Position numbers and translations under genes: made by a program. Source: Afipia sp. P52-10 (GTDB lineage: Bacteria; Pseudomonadota; Alphaproteobacteria; Rhizobiales; Xanthobacteraceae). From it: 64,000 nucleotides of DNA. The stretch covers positions 409,066-473,065 of the forward strand of contig NZ_AZSJ01000007.1 of NCBI RefSeq assembly GCF_000516555.1. The letters are read 5' to 3'. Shown piece by piece: positions 17,194 through 24,380 of the stretch. How positions within the stretch are numbered: position 1 is the stretch's first letter; each line of letters begins with the position of its first letter. A model generated the notes under the pieces. That model was not told where the DNA came from and searched no databases. It saw nothing but the letters and a program-made list of their open reading frames with translations.

Positions 17194-18441
17194 CTATTTC
17201 AGGCCGTCCTCGCGGCCTTTCGCACGTGCGGCAGCGACGGTCGCAATCCTGCGGCCCTTGCGGCGGATATAGCGCATGGTCATCTGCTCGTTCGAATGCG
17301 TGAGGTGGTCCCGGATCGCAGACAGATCCGCGCCAGCCTCGTAGGCTTCGGTGGCGCCGCCGGCGCGAGAATCCATGGACCAGACCGAATCGGGGATGCC
17401 GGCCGCGCGGGCGATTCGCCGGAAGCGCTTGCGGTAGGTCCGCTCCCGGAACGGCAGCCCGTGCTCACCCTTGCAAATCGAGCCGGACCGCTCGTGCATC
17501 GGCACGGCATCGAGCAGTTGAAACAGGATCGGATAGTCGACCAGGCGGAACTCGGCCGGCGCGCGTGTTTTCGAGGTTTTGATTCGGAAGACCCAGCCTG
17601 GCACCTGGTCCCAGCGAAAGCGGCCGACCCACATCTCGTCGCCGAAATAGAGCGCGTCATGCGTGCCGGGCTTAGCGACCCGCCACTCGCCGATCACATC
17701 CTTCTGGCGCAACATCAGCTCGAATTGAGCAGCGACGCCGATCGCCATATCGCGCTCGCCGAGGTCCAGCGCCTTGCGCACGAAAGCAACGGCTTGTGCG
17801 GCCGTCATTTCCTCTTCACGGGCGCCGCCGCGCTCGAACCGAACGTTGTGCAACCGCTGGTCCAGCTCGCCGCACTCGTCATGGCCGAGGGCGAAGCCGA
17901 ACTTCAGGACTGTGCGGACCATCGAAATCGCGTCATGCGCGCGGTCGATCCGCTCGGGGCCGCCGATAAACTTCGGAGCGCGCCACTGCTTGTACCAGCG
18001 TTTCGCATCAACGATCGTCAGGTTGCGAATGACGCGGGCGCCGACGCTTGCCTCGATGATCTTGAGGCTACCTGTGTAGGTCCGTCGCGTGTTGGCCTTC
18101 ACTGTGTGGAAGTCGGAATCCGGGTGCTCCTGATAGACGCGACAGAGCGAGCGCATCGTGCCGTCGTAACGCGTCCAGGTCGGGCCATTACGGACGCCGG
18201 CAATCCAGGCAAAGAGATGGGCCGTGTAATCGGTGCAAAGCCGGTTGATCTCCGCGTCGTCGGCGTCAGCCGGCAGGCTGATCGTCCGATCGGGATATTC
18301 TTTAGTGTCGCGGGTGACCTGGCTGGCGACCCAATACCGCTTCACGCCCGCGGCCGTCTTGCGTTCCTTGTACCCTGGGCGTTCGCTCTTGGGGGGCATC
18401 GAAGTGTTCTGGGCCGTCTTCCGTGGCTTGGACCGGCGCAT
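17194..18441 (-). CDS. int: Phage integrase, tyrosine recombinase
   Basis: Site-specific recombinase for integration at tRNA-Pro, about 415 aa. The catalytic domain shows LMLRQKDV (first Arg), MDSRAGGATEAYEAGADLSAIRDHLTHS (second Arg and His) and the nucleophile Tyr in MTMRYIRR near residue 391. The more N-terminal region resembles a core-binding domain. It is the last gene of the leftward operon, next to attL as expected. The start is placed at ATG 18441, after GGAG; 18468, 18456 and 18399 are alternatives. The upstream excisionase-like gene overlaps it by about 140 bases. Confidence 0.93.
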   Translation of the reverse strand: MRRSKPRKTAQNTSMPPKSERPGYKERKTAAGVKRYWVASQVTRDTKEYPDRTISLPADADDAEINRLCTDYTAHLFAWIAGVRNGPTWTRYDGTMRSLCRVYQEHPDSDFHTVKANTRRTYTGSLKIIEASVGARVIRNLTIVDAKRWYKQWRAPKFIGGPERIDRAHDAISMVRTVLKFGFALGHDECGELDQRLHNVRFERGGAREEEMTAAQAVAFVRKALDLGERDMAIGVAAQFELMLRQKDVIGEWRVAKPGTHDALYFGDEMWVGRFRWDQVPGWVFRIKTSKTRAPAEFRLVDYPILFQLLDAVPMHERSGSICKGEHGLPFRERTYRKRFRRIARAAGIPDSVWSMDSRAGGATEAYEAGADLSAIRDHLTHSNEQMTMRYIRRKGRRIATVAAARAKGREDGLK

Positions 18442-18640
18442 TACCGCGAACTCCATTGAACTCGTCAAGCCACGCCCGGCAGGCGGGCAGGTAGCGCCCC
18501 CGGAACAGCTTGTTTATCTTCGGAAAACCATGCGCCTCGAGCTGCCGGATGGCGGCTCGAAACGTCTCATAGCCGAGGTGAGCGGCGATCTTCCGGTGAA
18601 GATCCCGATCGCTGACATAGAGCGGCTCGGAGGCGGTCAT
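18302..18640 (-). CDS. Excisionase-like DNA-binding protein
   Basis: 112 aa. The N-terminal segment YVSDRDLHRKIAAHLGYETFRAAIRQLEAHGFPKINKLFRGRYLPACRAWLDEF has the layout of small winged-helix/AlpA-type proteins encoded just before alphaproteobacterial phage integrases. The C-terminal 46 residues overlap the integrase start in another frame. Its ATG overlaps the stop of the preceding gene (ATGA at 18637-18640). Role as directionality factor is inferred from size, fold and place. Confidence 0.65.
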   Translation of the reverse strand: MTASEPLYVSDRDLHRKIAAHLGYETFRAAIRQLEAHGFPKINKLFRGRYLPACRAWLDEFNGVRGNAPVQATEDGPEHFDAPQERTPRVQGTQDGRGREAVLGRQPGHPRH

Positions 18641-19035
18641 AGCTGTCTGGCCTTCAGCATTAGGTTGGACGGATCGAATTTCGGAACAGTTCGTGCGGCC
18701 AAGCAGATATCGCCCAGCGAATACTCGCCGTCGAAGCGGACGACCCAGCGGTCAAAAGCCCAGTAGCACTGCCGGGACTCGTCCCAGTGCGGCTCGAACC
18801 GTGACGCATAGTACCAAGCGAGCGTCGGGCTCCATGTCGTCATGGCGTGCTCGATGTGAGGCGACGATACGGCCTGCATCACGAGAAAGCGAAGATCGCC
18901 GTCACGAAACTCTGGCTTGAAGAAATCTTCGTTCATGCGCTTCGAAGATTGCGTGAGCTGTATCTGGCCGGTGAAAACACCAGTATCGCGCATGTCGATG
19001 TCACGCTCGACGATGATGTAAGTCGCGCTGATCAT
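18637..19035 (-). CDS. Phage protein of unknown function
   Basis: 132 aa, not recognised; no signal peptide or membrane segment, rich in Trp/Tyr/Phe (ATTWSPTLAWYYASRFEPHW...QCYWAFDRWVVRFDGEYS). It is linked by ATGA overlaps to both neighbours (start inside the Gp37/Gp68 stop, stop inside the excisionase start), so it is a coupled member of the leftward early operon. Confidence 0.7.
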   Translation of the reverse strand: MISATYIIVERDIDMRDTGVFTGQIQLTQSSKRMNEDFFKPEFRDGDLRFLVMQAVSSPHIEHAMTTWSPTLAWYYASRFEPHWDESRQCYWAFDRWVVRFDGEYSLGDICLAARTVPKFDPSNLMLKARQL

Positions 19036-20138
19036 CGACCGGCCTCCGGCATCGCGTTGTGCTCGGCGCCGTCGAGGAGGCGGCCGGCGTACTTCTTTCC
19101 GGCGTTGCGCATGAAGGCGTGCGGAGCAGGGGCGTCGTCCGCAGTGGCGTAGCGGGCGCCGTCGATGCCGATCGTGGCTCCCGGAAAGCGCGGCGCGCCC
19201 GTGTCGTCATAACACGCGTCAGGGTGGATGCCGCTGGTGTAACATTCCGGCGCCCATGACCCCCATTGCTTGAAGAAGAACGGCCTGCCGGCCTGGGCGC
19301 ACTGATCGCGCAGGCGGCGCACCCAGCTTGGATGCATCGGGCGAGGGCCGTTCTCGCCGCCGACAATGACCCAGTCAAGCGTTGGATGTCCGCTGGAATG
19401 ATAGAACCGGAGGCCTTTCGGTAGCCGGCTGTATGTGGTGCCGTTCGATAGCGCATCAAAAGGTGAAAAGACGCCGCCCAAATTCAGCGCGGTTAGGTCG
19501 ATCGGCCCCAGCAGCGGCTCCGCCGACAAAAAGCGAACGGCGGCCGGTGTCGCGAGCAGGCGAGGGATGCGCTCATCGGCTTCCTGCTGCCGCTCGGCCG
19601 AGACGCCGAGCCAGACGTTCTCCAGCGGTGCCGGCGACGAAGGTGCCGTGTAGCGGCGCAGGCGGTCCTGCGTGGCCGCTGCGCGTTCGCTGAGGGTCGG
19701 GAGCGTCAGGTTCTCGACCCAAAAGCGGGCGCGGGCTGCCCAGTCGCCCGACAGGTAATCCCGCATCCGGCTCGCCCGCTTCGTCAGCACCTGAAACGTG
19801 TGCTGCGGCGCCAGCGCCATGACCGCGAACACCTTGTCGATCCAATCGTCAGGCACGTTCTCATGAAAAAGATCACCGTGCGCGCAGACGAAGATCCGGC
19901 GTGGCTTCGACCAGGTCAGCGGCTGCGCAAGCCACGCGTGGTTAAACCGAACGTCGCCGGTCCAGACCGGGCCTGCCTTGGTATCGGTTGTGAGGCCGGC
20001 CCGCGACGGGTGATTGCGAAGGCGCGTGCCGGCGAGCCGCATCGCGTAGCAGTTGGTGCAACCCGGCGACACCACGCTGCAGCCGGTGACGATGTTCCAG
20101 GTCGCGTCGGTCCATTCGATATCGGAGTTGTCTGCCAT
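19032..20138 (-). CDS. Phage Gp37/Gp68 family protein (DUF5131)
   Basis: 368 aa. The N-terminus IEWTDATWNIVTGCSVVSPGCTNCYA is diagnostic of the Gp37Gp68 family, with three cysteines arranged as in radical-SAM-like proteins. Later conserved segments are visible: VFVCAHGDLFHENVPDDWID, TFQVLTKRASRM, VWLGVSAE, FLSAEPLLG and DWVIVGGENGPRPMHP. The family is common in phages and its biochemical role is not settled. It sits in the leftward operon. Confidence 0.9.
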   Translation of the reverse strand: MADNSDIEWTDATWNIVTGCSVVSPGCTNCYAMRLAGTRLRNHPSRAGLTTDTKAGPVWTGDVRFNHAWLAQPLTWSKPRRIFVCAHGDLFHENVPDDWIDKVFAVMALAPQHTFQVLTKRASRMRDYLSGDWAARARFWVENLTLPTLSERAAATQDRLRRYTAPSSPAPLENVWLGVSAERQQEADERIPRLLATPAAVRFLSAEPLLGPIDLTALNLGGVFSPFDALSNGTTYSRLPKGLRFYHSSGHPTLDWVIVGGENGPRPMHPSWVRRLRDQCAQAGRPFFFKQWGSWAPECYTSGIHPDACYDDTGAPRFPGATIGIDGARYATADDAPAPHAFMRNAGKKYAGRLLDGAEHNAMPEAGR

Positions 20139-20184
20139 CGCTATCGTCCCTGCAGTTTTGCCGCGCGCGGCCGTACACAGATAA

Positions 20185-20478
20185 TCAGCATTTGATGGTG
20201 TCGAGCAGTCGAGCTTCGGCGTCGCTGCGGTCCTTGCTCGCCTTTTTCAATTTTTCGAGCAGCGGAGCGGCAGCGGCCTCATACGCACAATCAATCTTAA
20301 AAAGCTCGTCGGCGATCCGAGCCATTTCCGACTCGTTCCGCAGCAGCTTCACAAGTTGGACTGCATCGCCCTCCAACGAAGGACCGTATCGGCCCGGCTT
20401 GGGAAACTTGCGCTGCGCAAAGTTCAGCAGTCTGTCCCAATTCGTGAGCCACAAACTTGCTGTTTGTTTTGGCGTCAT
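20185..20478 (-). CDS. Phage protein of unknown function
   Basis: 97 aa, mostly helical, with a charged second half (EKLKKASKDRSDAEARLLDTIKC). Not recognised. The ATG overlaps the TGA that would end the broken Lar-like gene upstream (20475-20478), and an AGGTG ribosome site precedes it. It belongs to the leftward early operon. Confidence 0.6.
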   Translation of the reverse strand: MTPKQTASLWLTNWDRLLNFAQRKFPKPGRYGPSLEGDAVQLVKLLRNESEMARIADELFKIDCAYEAAAAPLLEKLKKASKDRSDAEARLLDTIKC

Positions 20479-20626
20479 GGTTTGTCACCTGCGGCTGCGC
20501 GAGTGTTCCATTGATCCACAAGGCTTGCCATCGCGGCCTCACGATCAACGTCGGGAGTATCCGATAAGCTCGTTGGCTATCGGCTTCGGCCTGGCGGCCG
20601 CAGAATGGGCACGGGAGTAGCTTCAT
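20475..20626 (-). pseudogene. Lar-like (restriction-alleviation) zinc-ribbon gene, frameshifted
   Basis: The start MKLLPCPFCGRQAEADSQ is the usual beginning of Lar-type phage proteins. The C-terminal half appears in a different frame: PDVDREAAMASLVDQWNTRA followed by AAGDKP and a TGA that overlaps the next ATG, which is how this family ends and how the operon is packed. The two halves are joined by a frame change near 20555-20570, and the usual second Cys pair is missing, so an internal deletion is likely. Read without the shift, the frame runs on to 20297 as nonsense. Confidence 0.7.
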
Positions 20627-20889
20627 CTCGGTGCCTCGGAATCGGTATTGTAGCCGACGCTGAGCGCAACAACCGGATGGACGCTGCCTTGAATGTGAAG
20701 GAACAGCGGCTGGCCAGCATTCAGCTTTTCAAGCTCTTTCGCGCTCGGTCGCCAGCCGGAGATCATAAAACCGTCCTGATCCCATATCTCGAGGGTGTGG
20801 CATATGCCGTCCTTCTCGTGGTCCCAGTCGATCGGAGCGCCGAGCCGACGCGACGGATTTTTCAGCGGGATCGACTTCATGCGTGGCAT
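20623..20889 (-). CDS. Phage protein of unknown function
   Basis: 88 aa beginning MPRMKSIPLKNPSRRLG, with a compact middle part (WDHEKDGICHTLEIWDQDGFMISGW). Not recognised. Stop overlaps the Lar-like start (ATGA). The start could also be the second Met at 20880. Member of the leftward early operon. Confidence 0.65.
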   Translation of the reverse strand: MPRMKSIPLKNPSRRLGAPIDWDHEKDGICHTLEIWDQDGFMISGWRPSAKELEKLNAGQPLFLHIQGSVHPVVALSVGYNTDSEAPR

Positions 20890-20905
20890 CCCAGTGCAAG
20901 CTGCG

Positions 20906-21190
20906 TCATCTGGCGGCCTCCAGTGCGGTAGGCAGCGGCGGTTTGTCGGCAAAGAACCAGGCGATCGGCAGGCCGAGCGCGTCGGCGATCGCGGCGAGGC
21001 GACCGGCGGAGATGCGGTTGGTGACCTTCTCGTACTTCTGGACCTGCTGGATCGTGATGCCGAGCAGGTCGGCGAGCTGGGCGAGCGTCACATGACGCTG
21101 CTGCCGCGCCTGGCGGATGCGGGCGGCAACGTGGTGATCGACCGCATTGGCGCATTTGCACACGGTGCTCTGGCTCCTTCGCGCGGTCAT
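20906..21190 (-). CDS. XRE-family helix-turn-helix regulator
   Basis: 94 aa. The helix-turn-helix is RIRQARQQRHVTLAQLADLLGITIQQVQKYEKVTNRISAGRLAAIADALGLP, textbook lambda-repressor fold, at about residues 27-78. There is no peptidase domain. Its ATG at 21190 overlaps the stop of the upstream gene (ATGA). It may fine-tune early transcription; the target is unknown. Confidence 0.88.
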   Translation of the reverse strand: MTARRSQSTVCKCANAVDHHVAARIRQARQQRHVTLAQLADLLGITIQQVQKYEKVTNRISAGRLAAIADALGLPIAWFFADKPPLPTALEAAR

Positions 21191-21519
21191 TGGGTTGCGA
21201 TCGCCAGGCGTGCGTCGGCCGGCGCCGAGGAGGTGAGCTTGACGACGAGCGGGCCGTGAAATCCGTCGCCCATGATCAGGCCGTGCAGCCTCTGCCGGTC
21301 GGCGATGGCGATGTTGCGCCATTTCGGCAACCGGCGCGGCCCGAACATCACCGCGCATGGCGAACCGGACTGCCATTCGCCAATGCTGAAGCCGCGGGCC
21401 TGCAGGAAGGCGAAGCAGTCTTCACGGGCCGCATAAGGGCCGTGCCGGTCGAAAATCAAAGCCCCGTGGAGGATGCGTGAGGGGGCCGGCCGTCCGGGCA
21501 GGGTTTCGATGACGCTCAT
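21187..21519 (-). CDS. Phage protein of unknown function
   Basis: 110 aa starting MSVIETLPGRPAPSR. Contains ALIFDRHGPYAAREDCFAFLQARGFSIGEWQSG and LPKWRNIAIADRQRLHGLIMGDG. Not recognised; it may be a small globular protein. Coupled by ATGA to the XRE regulator downstream. A 165-base gap separates it from the divergent gene at 21685. Confidence 0.65.
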   Translation of the reverse strand: MSVIETLPGRPAPSRILHGALIFDRHGPYAAREDCFAFLQARGFSIGEWQSGSPCAVMFGPRRLPKWRNIAIADRQRLHGLIMGDGFHGPLVVKLTSSAPADARLAIATQ

Positions 21520-21684
21520 GTGCAATTTGCCTTCATGGGGCCGTGCTGGGGATAGCGTGGATAAGCCGCTGTTCGATCCGTCGCGGTTCCGCGCGGTAGC
21601 CAACAATGTGCAGCGCGCGCGCCGATTCGCCGTCGGCGCGCGCGCCTAGAATCCCCGCTGAAGACAGCAACGAGGAGTCGTCCC

Positions 21685-21984
21685 ATGTATGACTTTGAAA
21701 TCGTCAAGCTTTCGCCGCGCGACACGGTCACGCCAGGACTGATGTATGCGAAGGTTCGGCTAGGCTTCGCAAAAGCTGTGACCGACGACAGCGACGTGGG
21801 CGAGTCCGTCACCGTCGAGATCATGGTAAAAGTCCCCGCATCTTCAACTCTTGAAGATCTTGAACAAGCTGTTCTAGACGCGGTTCGCGAGCGTCTTTCT
21901 GCTGCGTCGAAGATGATTGATGGACGGACGGCAAAGGAGCTTCGCGCCAGTGCGGAGTTGGTTTCGTTTCGCTACGGTCAATAG
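21685..21984 (+). CDS. Phage protein of unknown function
   Basis: 99 aa beginning MYDFEIVKLSPRDTVTPGLMYAKVRLGF, with an alternating beta-rich first half and a helical second half (LEDLEQAVLDAVRERLSAASKMI). A strong GAGGAG precedes the ATG. It stands alone on the plus strand inside the otherwise leftward early region, so it needs its own promoter. Not recognised. Confidence 0.7.
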   Translation: MYDFEIVKLSPRDTVTPGLMYAKVRLGFAKAVTDDSDVGESVTVEIMVKVPASSTLEDLEQAVLDAVRERLSAASKMIDGRTAKELRASAELVSFRYGQ

Positions 21985-22102
21985 ACGGGACGTGCCTACA
22001 GTCCCTGACGAGAATGAAAATCACCGCAGCGGCTATCGCTGTCGATAGCGCCAGGGCAGCGAGGCTGACTGCATCGGGATCGAACGCGATTGCGGCGAGC
22101 AT
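21821..22102 (-). CDS. Possible small membrane protein
   Basis: 93 aa with one membrane segment (AVSLAALALSTAIAAAVIFILV, about residues 11-32). The start overlaps the stop of the upstream gene (ATGA), which favours it. However, its last 54 codons run antisense to the better-looking gene at 21685-21984, so either that overlap is real or this frame is partly spurious. Confidence 0.4.
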   Translation of the reverse strand: MLAAIAFDPDAVSLAALALSTAIAAAVIFILVRDCRHVPSIDRSETKPTPHWREAPLPSVHQSSSTQQKDAREPRLEQLVQDLQELKMRGLLP

Positions 22103-22581
22103 CAGATCGCCCCTTCCAATTGATAGGCGGTCTGGCCGGCGATGGCCGCGTAGCGGTCGAGCTGCTCGCCCGTCCAGCCGAGCAGGGTCATGTCGCGGCG
22201 GGTGACGCCTTCCTGCCGCGCCCGCGCGTGACGAAAATCCTCGGCCATCAGCCGGACGGCTTCAGCGTCGTCGGTGATCGTGTGTCGCGCGGGACCCATG
22301 CACCGCGGCGCCAGGGTCTCGGCGATCCGGGCGCGCAGGGCGGCGTCAGCCTCGGCCGCCTGCTTGGCCTTCAGCGCCGCCTCGCGCTCCTTCAGCAGCG
22401 CATCGAGCGTCGCCTGCCGCAGCATGCGCTTCTGGCGGCCCGGAGCCTTGACCGGCTCAATGTAGCGCCCCGCCTTCGGAAAGCGCAGGTCAATAAACTT
22501 GTCGATCGTCCCGCCGAGATAGGCGAAGCCGTGAATCTGCAGCTGCTGACGAAAGTCGTGAGGCGAAAGGTCGGCCGGCAT
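22102..22581 (-). CDS. Phage protein of unknown function, first gene of the leftward operon
   Basis: 159 aa beginning MPADLSPHDFRQQLQIHGFAYLG, with a basic, helical middle (QKRMLRQATLDALLKEREAALKAKQAAEADAALRARI). Not recognised. It lies immediately downstream, in the minus direction, of three repressor-operator sites at 22614-22677, so it should be repressed in the lysogen and be the first product of the leftward early promoter. Confidence 0.7.
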   Translation of the reverse strand: MPADLSPHDFRQQLQIHGFAYLGGTIDKFIDLRFPKAGRYIEPVKAPGRQKRMLRQATLDALLKEREAALKAKQAAEADAALRARIAETLAPRCMGPARHTITDDAEAVRLMAEDFRHARARQEGVTRRDMTLLGWTGEQLDRYAAIAGQTAYQLEGAI

Positions 22582-22613
22582 CTGAATCTCCCGTCTTAAA
22601 CACGGAAGATTCA

Positions 22614-22628
22614 GCACCAGTTTGGTGC
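22614..22628. promoter_or_regulatory. Repressor operator, left array, site 1
   Basis: GCACCA-GTT-TGGTGC, perfect 6-bp half-sites. It lies 33 bases upstream of the minus-strand start at 22581. Confidence 0.75.
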
Positions 22629-22644
22629 TACAGTCAAGCAGCAA

Positions 22645-22659
22645 TCACCAAGTTGGTGC
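22645..22659. promoter_or_regulatory. Repressor operator, left array, site 2
   Basis: TCACCA-AGT-TGGTGC, one outer mismatch to the consensus. Centre 31 bases from site 1. Confidence 0.75.
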
Positions 22660-22662
22660 GAA

Positions 22663-22677
22663 GCTCCAATTTGGTTC
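22663..22677. promoter_or_regulatory. Repressor operator, left array, site 3 (degenerate)
   Basis: GCTCCA-ATT-TGGTTC, one mismatch in each half-site. It overlaps the end of the repressor gene. Confidence 0.5.
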
Positions 22678-23275
22678 AAAGGAGGTCGTGGACAACCCGC
22701 CCGACACGTCCGAACACGTGCAGTTCGCCCGTTGGGTGAATGGTCTCGTGATCCGGATTGGTCGAGTAAGGCTGCAAACGAGGCTTCGCGCCAGCGCGAT
22801 ATCGCTTAAACGTCACGTCACCTTCCGGCGTGTGAAAGACATAGAAAGCGTTGTTTACCAGGTGATCATCCGCGCGGTTAACGTAGATGTGGCTACCCTC
22901 AGGGGCAATTAGGTTCATGGAATCGCCCATGACCTCAAGGGCAATCCAATCGCCTCGCGGTAAGTCGGCTGCAAGAACGTACTTCTTGATGTCTGTTCGT
23001 TTTACGCCCTCCTGATGCGCTAAGCGGCCAGCGCTGACGAATGACAGGAGAGGGACACGAATTCGTTTGAGACCAGGAAAAACAAGAGATTCTGGAGAAA
23101 CTTTCAAAACTGGCGCCAGCCGCTCCGCCCAGAAGGCGGTCATCTCACGCTCACCTTGGTAAAGCCGGCTTATCTGTTGAGGGCTTGTTCCGGCAGCCTT
23201 GGCAAGATCGGACTGGGTTAGGTCCTTTCGCTGGTCAAGGATATCGGCCAAGCCGTTTGGGTATTTTCCTTTCAT
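22676..23275 (-). CDS. CI-like phage repressor, XRE/S24 (LexA-type) autopeptidase
   Basis: Maintains lysogeny by binding operators; 199 aa. The N-terminal helix-turn-helix is DLTQSDLAKAAGTSPQQISRLYQGER (about 18-43). A LexA-like C-terminal domain has the predicted cleavage site Ala82-Gly83 in SFVSAGRLA, catalytic Ser119 (VMGDSMN) and Lys157 (DVTFKRY), so RecA-stimulated self-cleavage and SOS induction are expected. ATG 23275 starts MKGKYPNG; a 41-residue upstream extension would cross the operators and is rejected. Three operator sites flank the gene on each side. Confidence 0.95.
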   Translation of the reverse strand: MKGKYPNGLADILDQRKDLTQSDLAKAAGTSPQQISRLYQGEREMTAFWAERLAPVLKVSPESLVFPGLKRIRVPLLSFVSAGRLAHQEGVKRTDIKKYVLAADLPRGDWIALEVMGDSMNLIAPEGSHIYVNRADDHLVNNAFYVFHTPEGDVTFKRYRAGAKPRLQPYSTNPDHETIHPTGELHVFGRVGRVVHDLL

Positions 23276-23286
23276 TTCGGGATTAG

Positions 23287-23301
23287 CCACCAGTTTGGTG
23301 T
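23287..23301. promoter_or_regulatory. Repressor operator, right array, site 1
   Basis: CCACCA-GTT-TGGTGT, perfect CACCA/TGGTG core. It lies 12 bases upstream of the repressor ATG, so it may mediate autoregulation. Confidence 0.75.
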
Positions 23302-23310
23302 TGTTTCCCA

Positions 23311-23325
23311 GCACCAATGCGGTGC
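23311..23325. promoter_or_regulatory. Repressor operator, right array, site 2
   Basis: GCACCA-ATG-CGGTGC, one mismatch to the palindrome. Centre 24 bases from site 1. Confidence 0.7.
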
Positions 23326-23342
23326 TGAGCGCTTGCGAATCA

Positions 23343-23357
23343 TCACCAAATTGGTGC
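23343..23357. promoter_or_regulatory. Repressor operator, right array, site 3
   Basis: TCACCA-AAT-TGGTGC. It lies 13 bases upstream of the Cro-like gene start, placing it over that gene's promoter or leader. Confidence 0.75.
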
Positions 23358-23369
23358 GTACTGCGTCGT

Positions 23370-23621
23370 ATGACGCTTGATGAATGGATGAGCATCACAA
23401 AAACCTCGAATTCCGAGGTCGGCAGGCAGCTCCACTGCGCTGCAGAGACGGTTCGTCGCTACCGGGCGAGAGAGCGCGATCCCGACTTTGAGACCCAGCG
23501 TCGGATTTTCGAGATGTCCGGCGGTCTTGTGACTCCCAACGATTGGGCGGGCGTCGGTCCGCGACCGGACTCAACGGATCTGAATGGAAACGAGGAGGCT
23601 GCTTCATGCCCGGCACCGTAA
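23370..23621 (+). CDS. Cro-like small DNA-binding protein
   Basis: 83 aa, first gene of the rightward operon and divergent from the repressor. The segment TLDEWMSITKTSNSEVGRQLHCAAETVRRYRARERDPDFETQRRIFEMSGGLVTPNDW has the helix-turn-helix layout of Cro/YdaS-type proteins. Likely competes for the shared operators and commits to lytic growth; this rests on position and fold. The next gene starts inside its 3' end. Confidence 0.75.
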   Translation: MTLDEWMSITKTSNSEVGRQLHCAAETVRRYRARERDPDFETQRRIFEMSGGLVTPNDWAGVGPRPDSTDLNGNEEAASCPAP

Positions 23622-23992
23622 GTCCCCGTTCGCGCGTGACAAAATCGGGCCGATTCCCAAAGCGGAATCAGAATTGCCGGATCGGGAATCAGATTTCCCC
23701 GGTCATGCAAAAAGTGCGGGCCATGCTGCCGCCCGGTAGTCAGCCGCATCGCCTACATGTCCTGACCGGAGAACCGCTCTCGAACTGCCAGAAAATGCTT
23801 GCCGGCGTTCGGCCGGAAAACCTCGACATGCTGCGCGTCCTGCTGTCGGCGACCGACATTGATTTCGCTGCCGAGATCCTGCGCGCGTTCATCGGCGATG
23901 AGGCGCCGCTGGCGCAGGCGATCAGCCTCCAACAGGATCTGCGCCGCGCCAAGCAGGTGATCAAGACGCTGCAGGCGAGGATGGCCGAATGA
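23606..23992 (+). CDS. Early phage protein of unknown function
   Basis: 128 aa. Basic N-terminus (SPRSRVTKSGRFPKRNQNCR) and a helical C-terminal part (DIDFAAEILRAFIGDEAPLAQAISLQQDLRRAKQVIKTLQARM). Not recognised. GAGG precedes the ATG at 23606, which lies inside the end of the Cro-like gene. Confidence 0.65.
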   Translation: MPGTVSPRSRVTKSGRFPKRNQNCRIGNQISPVMQKVRAMLPPGSQPHRLHVLTGEPLSNCQKMLAGVRPENLDMLRVLLSATDIDFAAEILRAFIGDEAPLAQAISLQQDLRRAKQVIKTLQARMAE

Positions 23993-24051
23993 CGTCGCCA
24001 CTCACCATTAAGGTCTGCAGCGAGCCGTTCTGCGCGGCCCTGACCGAGCTT

Positions 24052-24273
24052 TCATCGCTTCTTGTCGAAAGCGCCAAGAACGTCACCCCAAGCCTTGTCG
24101 AGGCCATCCAAGGAGGCGCGAAGCTCTGCGTTCTCGACTGCGACCATGGCGCCGCACCCGTCACAGGTGAACTCCTTTACGTCCTTAAGCCATCCCAAGG
24201 TCTTCTCATGCTTGTGGCCGCAGCCAGGGCAGGGAATCTCGACGCTGGCGTCATCGAACAGGCCTTCGGACAT
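24052..24273 (-). CDS. Small zinc-ribbon protein, inverted in the rightward operon
   Basis: 73 aa: IPCPGCGHKHEKTLGWLKDVKEFTCDGCGAMV contains two CxxCG knuckles 20 residues apart, a classic zinc ribbon. Codon use on this strand is ordinary for the window, while the opposite frame is rich in CTT, TCA and CAA codons. It lies opposite to the flanking early genes, so it needs its own promoter, probably in 24274-24380. Function unknown. Confidence 0.65.
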   Translation of the reverse strand: MSEGLFDDASVEIPCPGCGHKHEKTLGWLKDVKEFTCDGCGAMVAVENAELRASLDGLDKAWGDVLGAFDKKR

Positions 24274-24380
24274 GGCGCATCTCCATCGGTTGGTGTGGCA
24301 ACCCCGATGGTAGACGAGTCGGCGGCGGTTGCCCCCCAGACGGCCGCCGCCGACTCGGCCCTTGCGGGAGACATCCCGCG

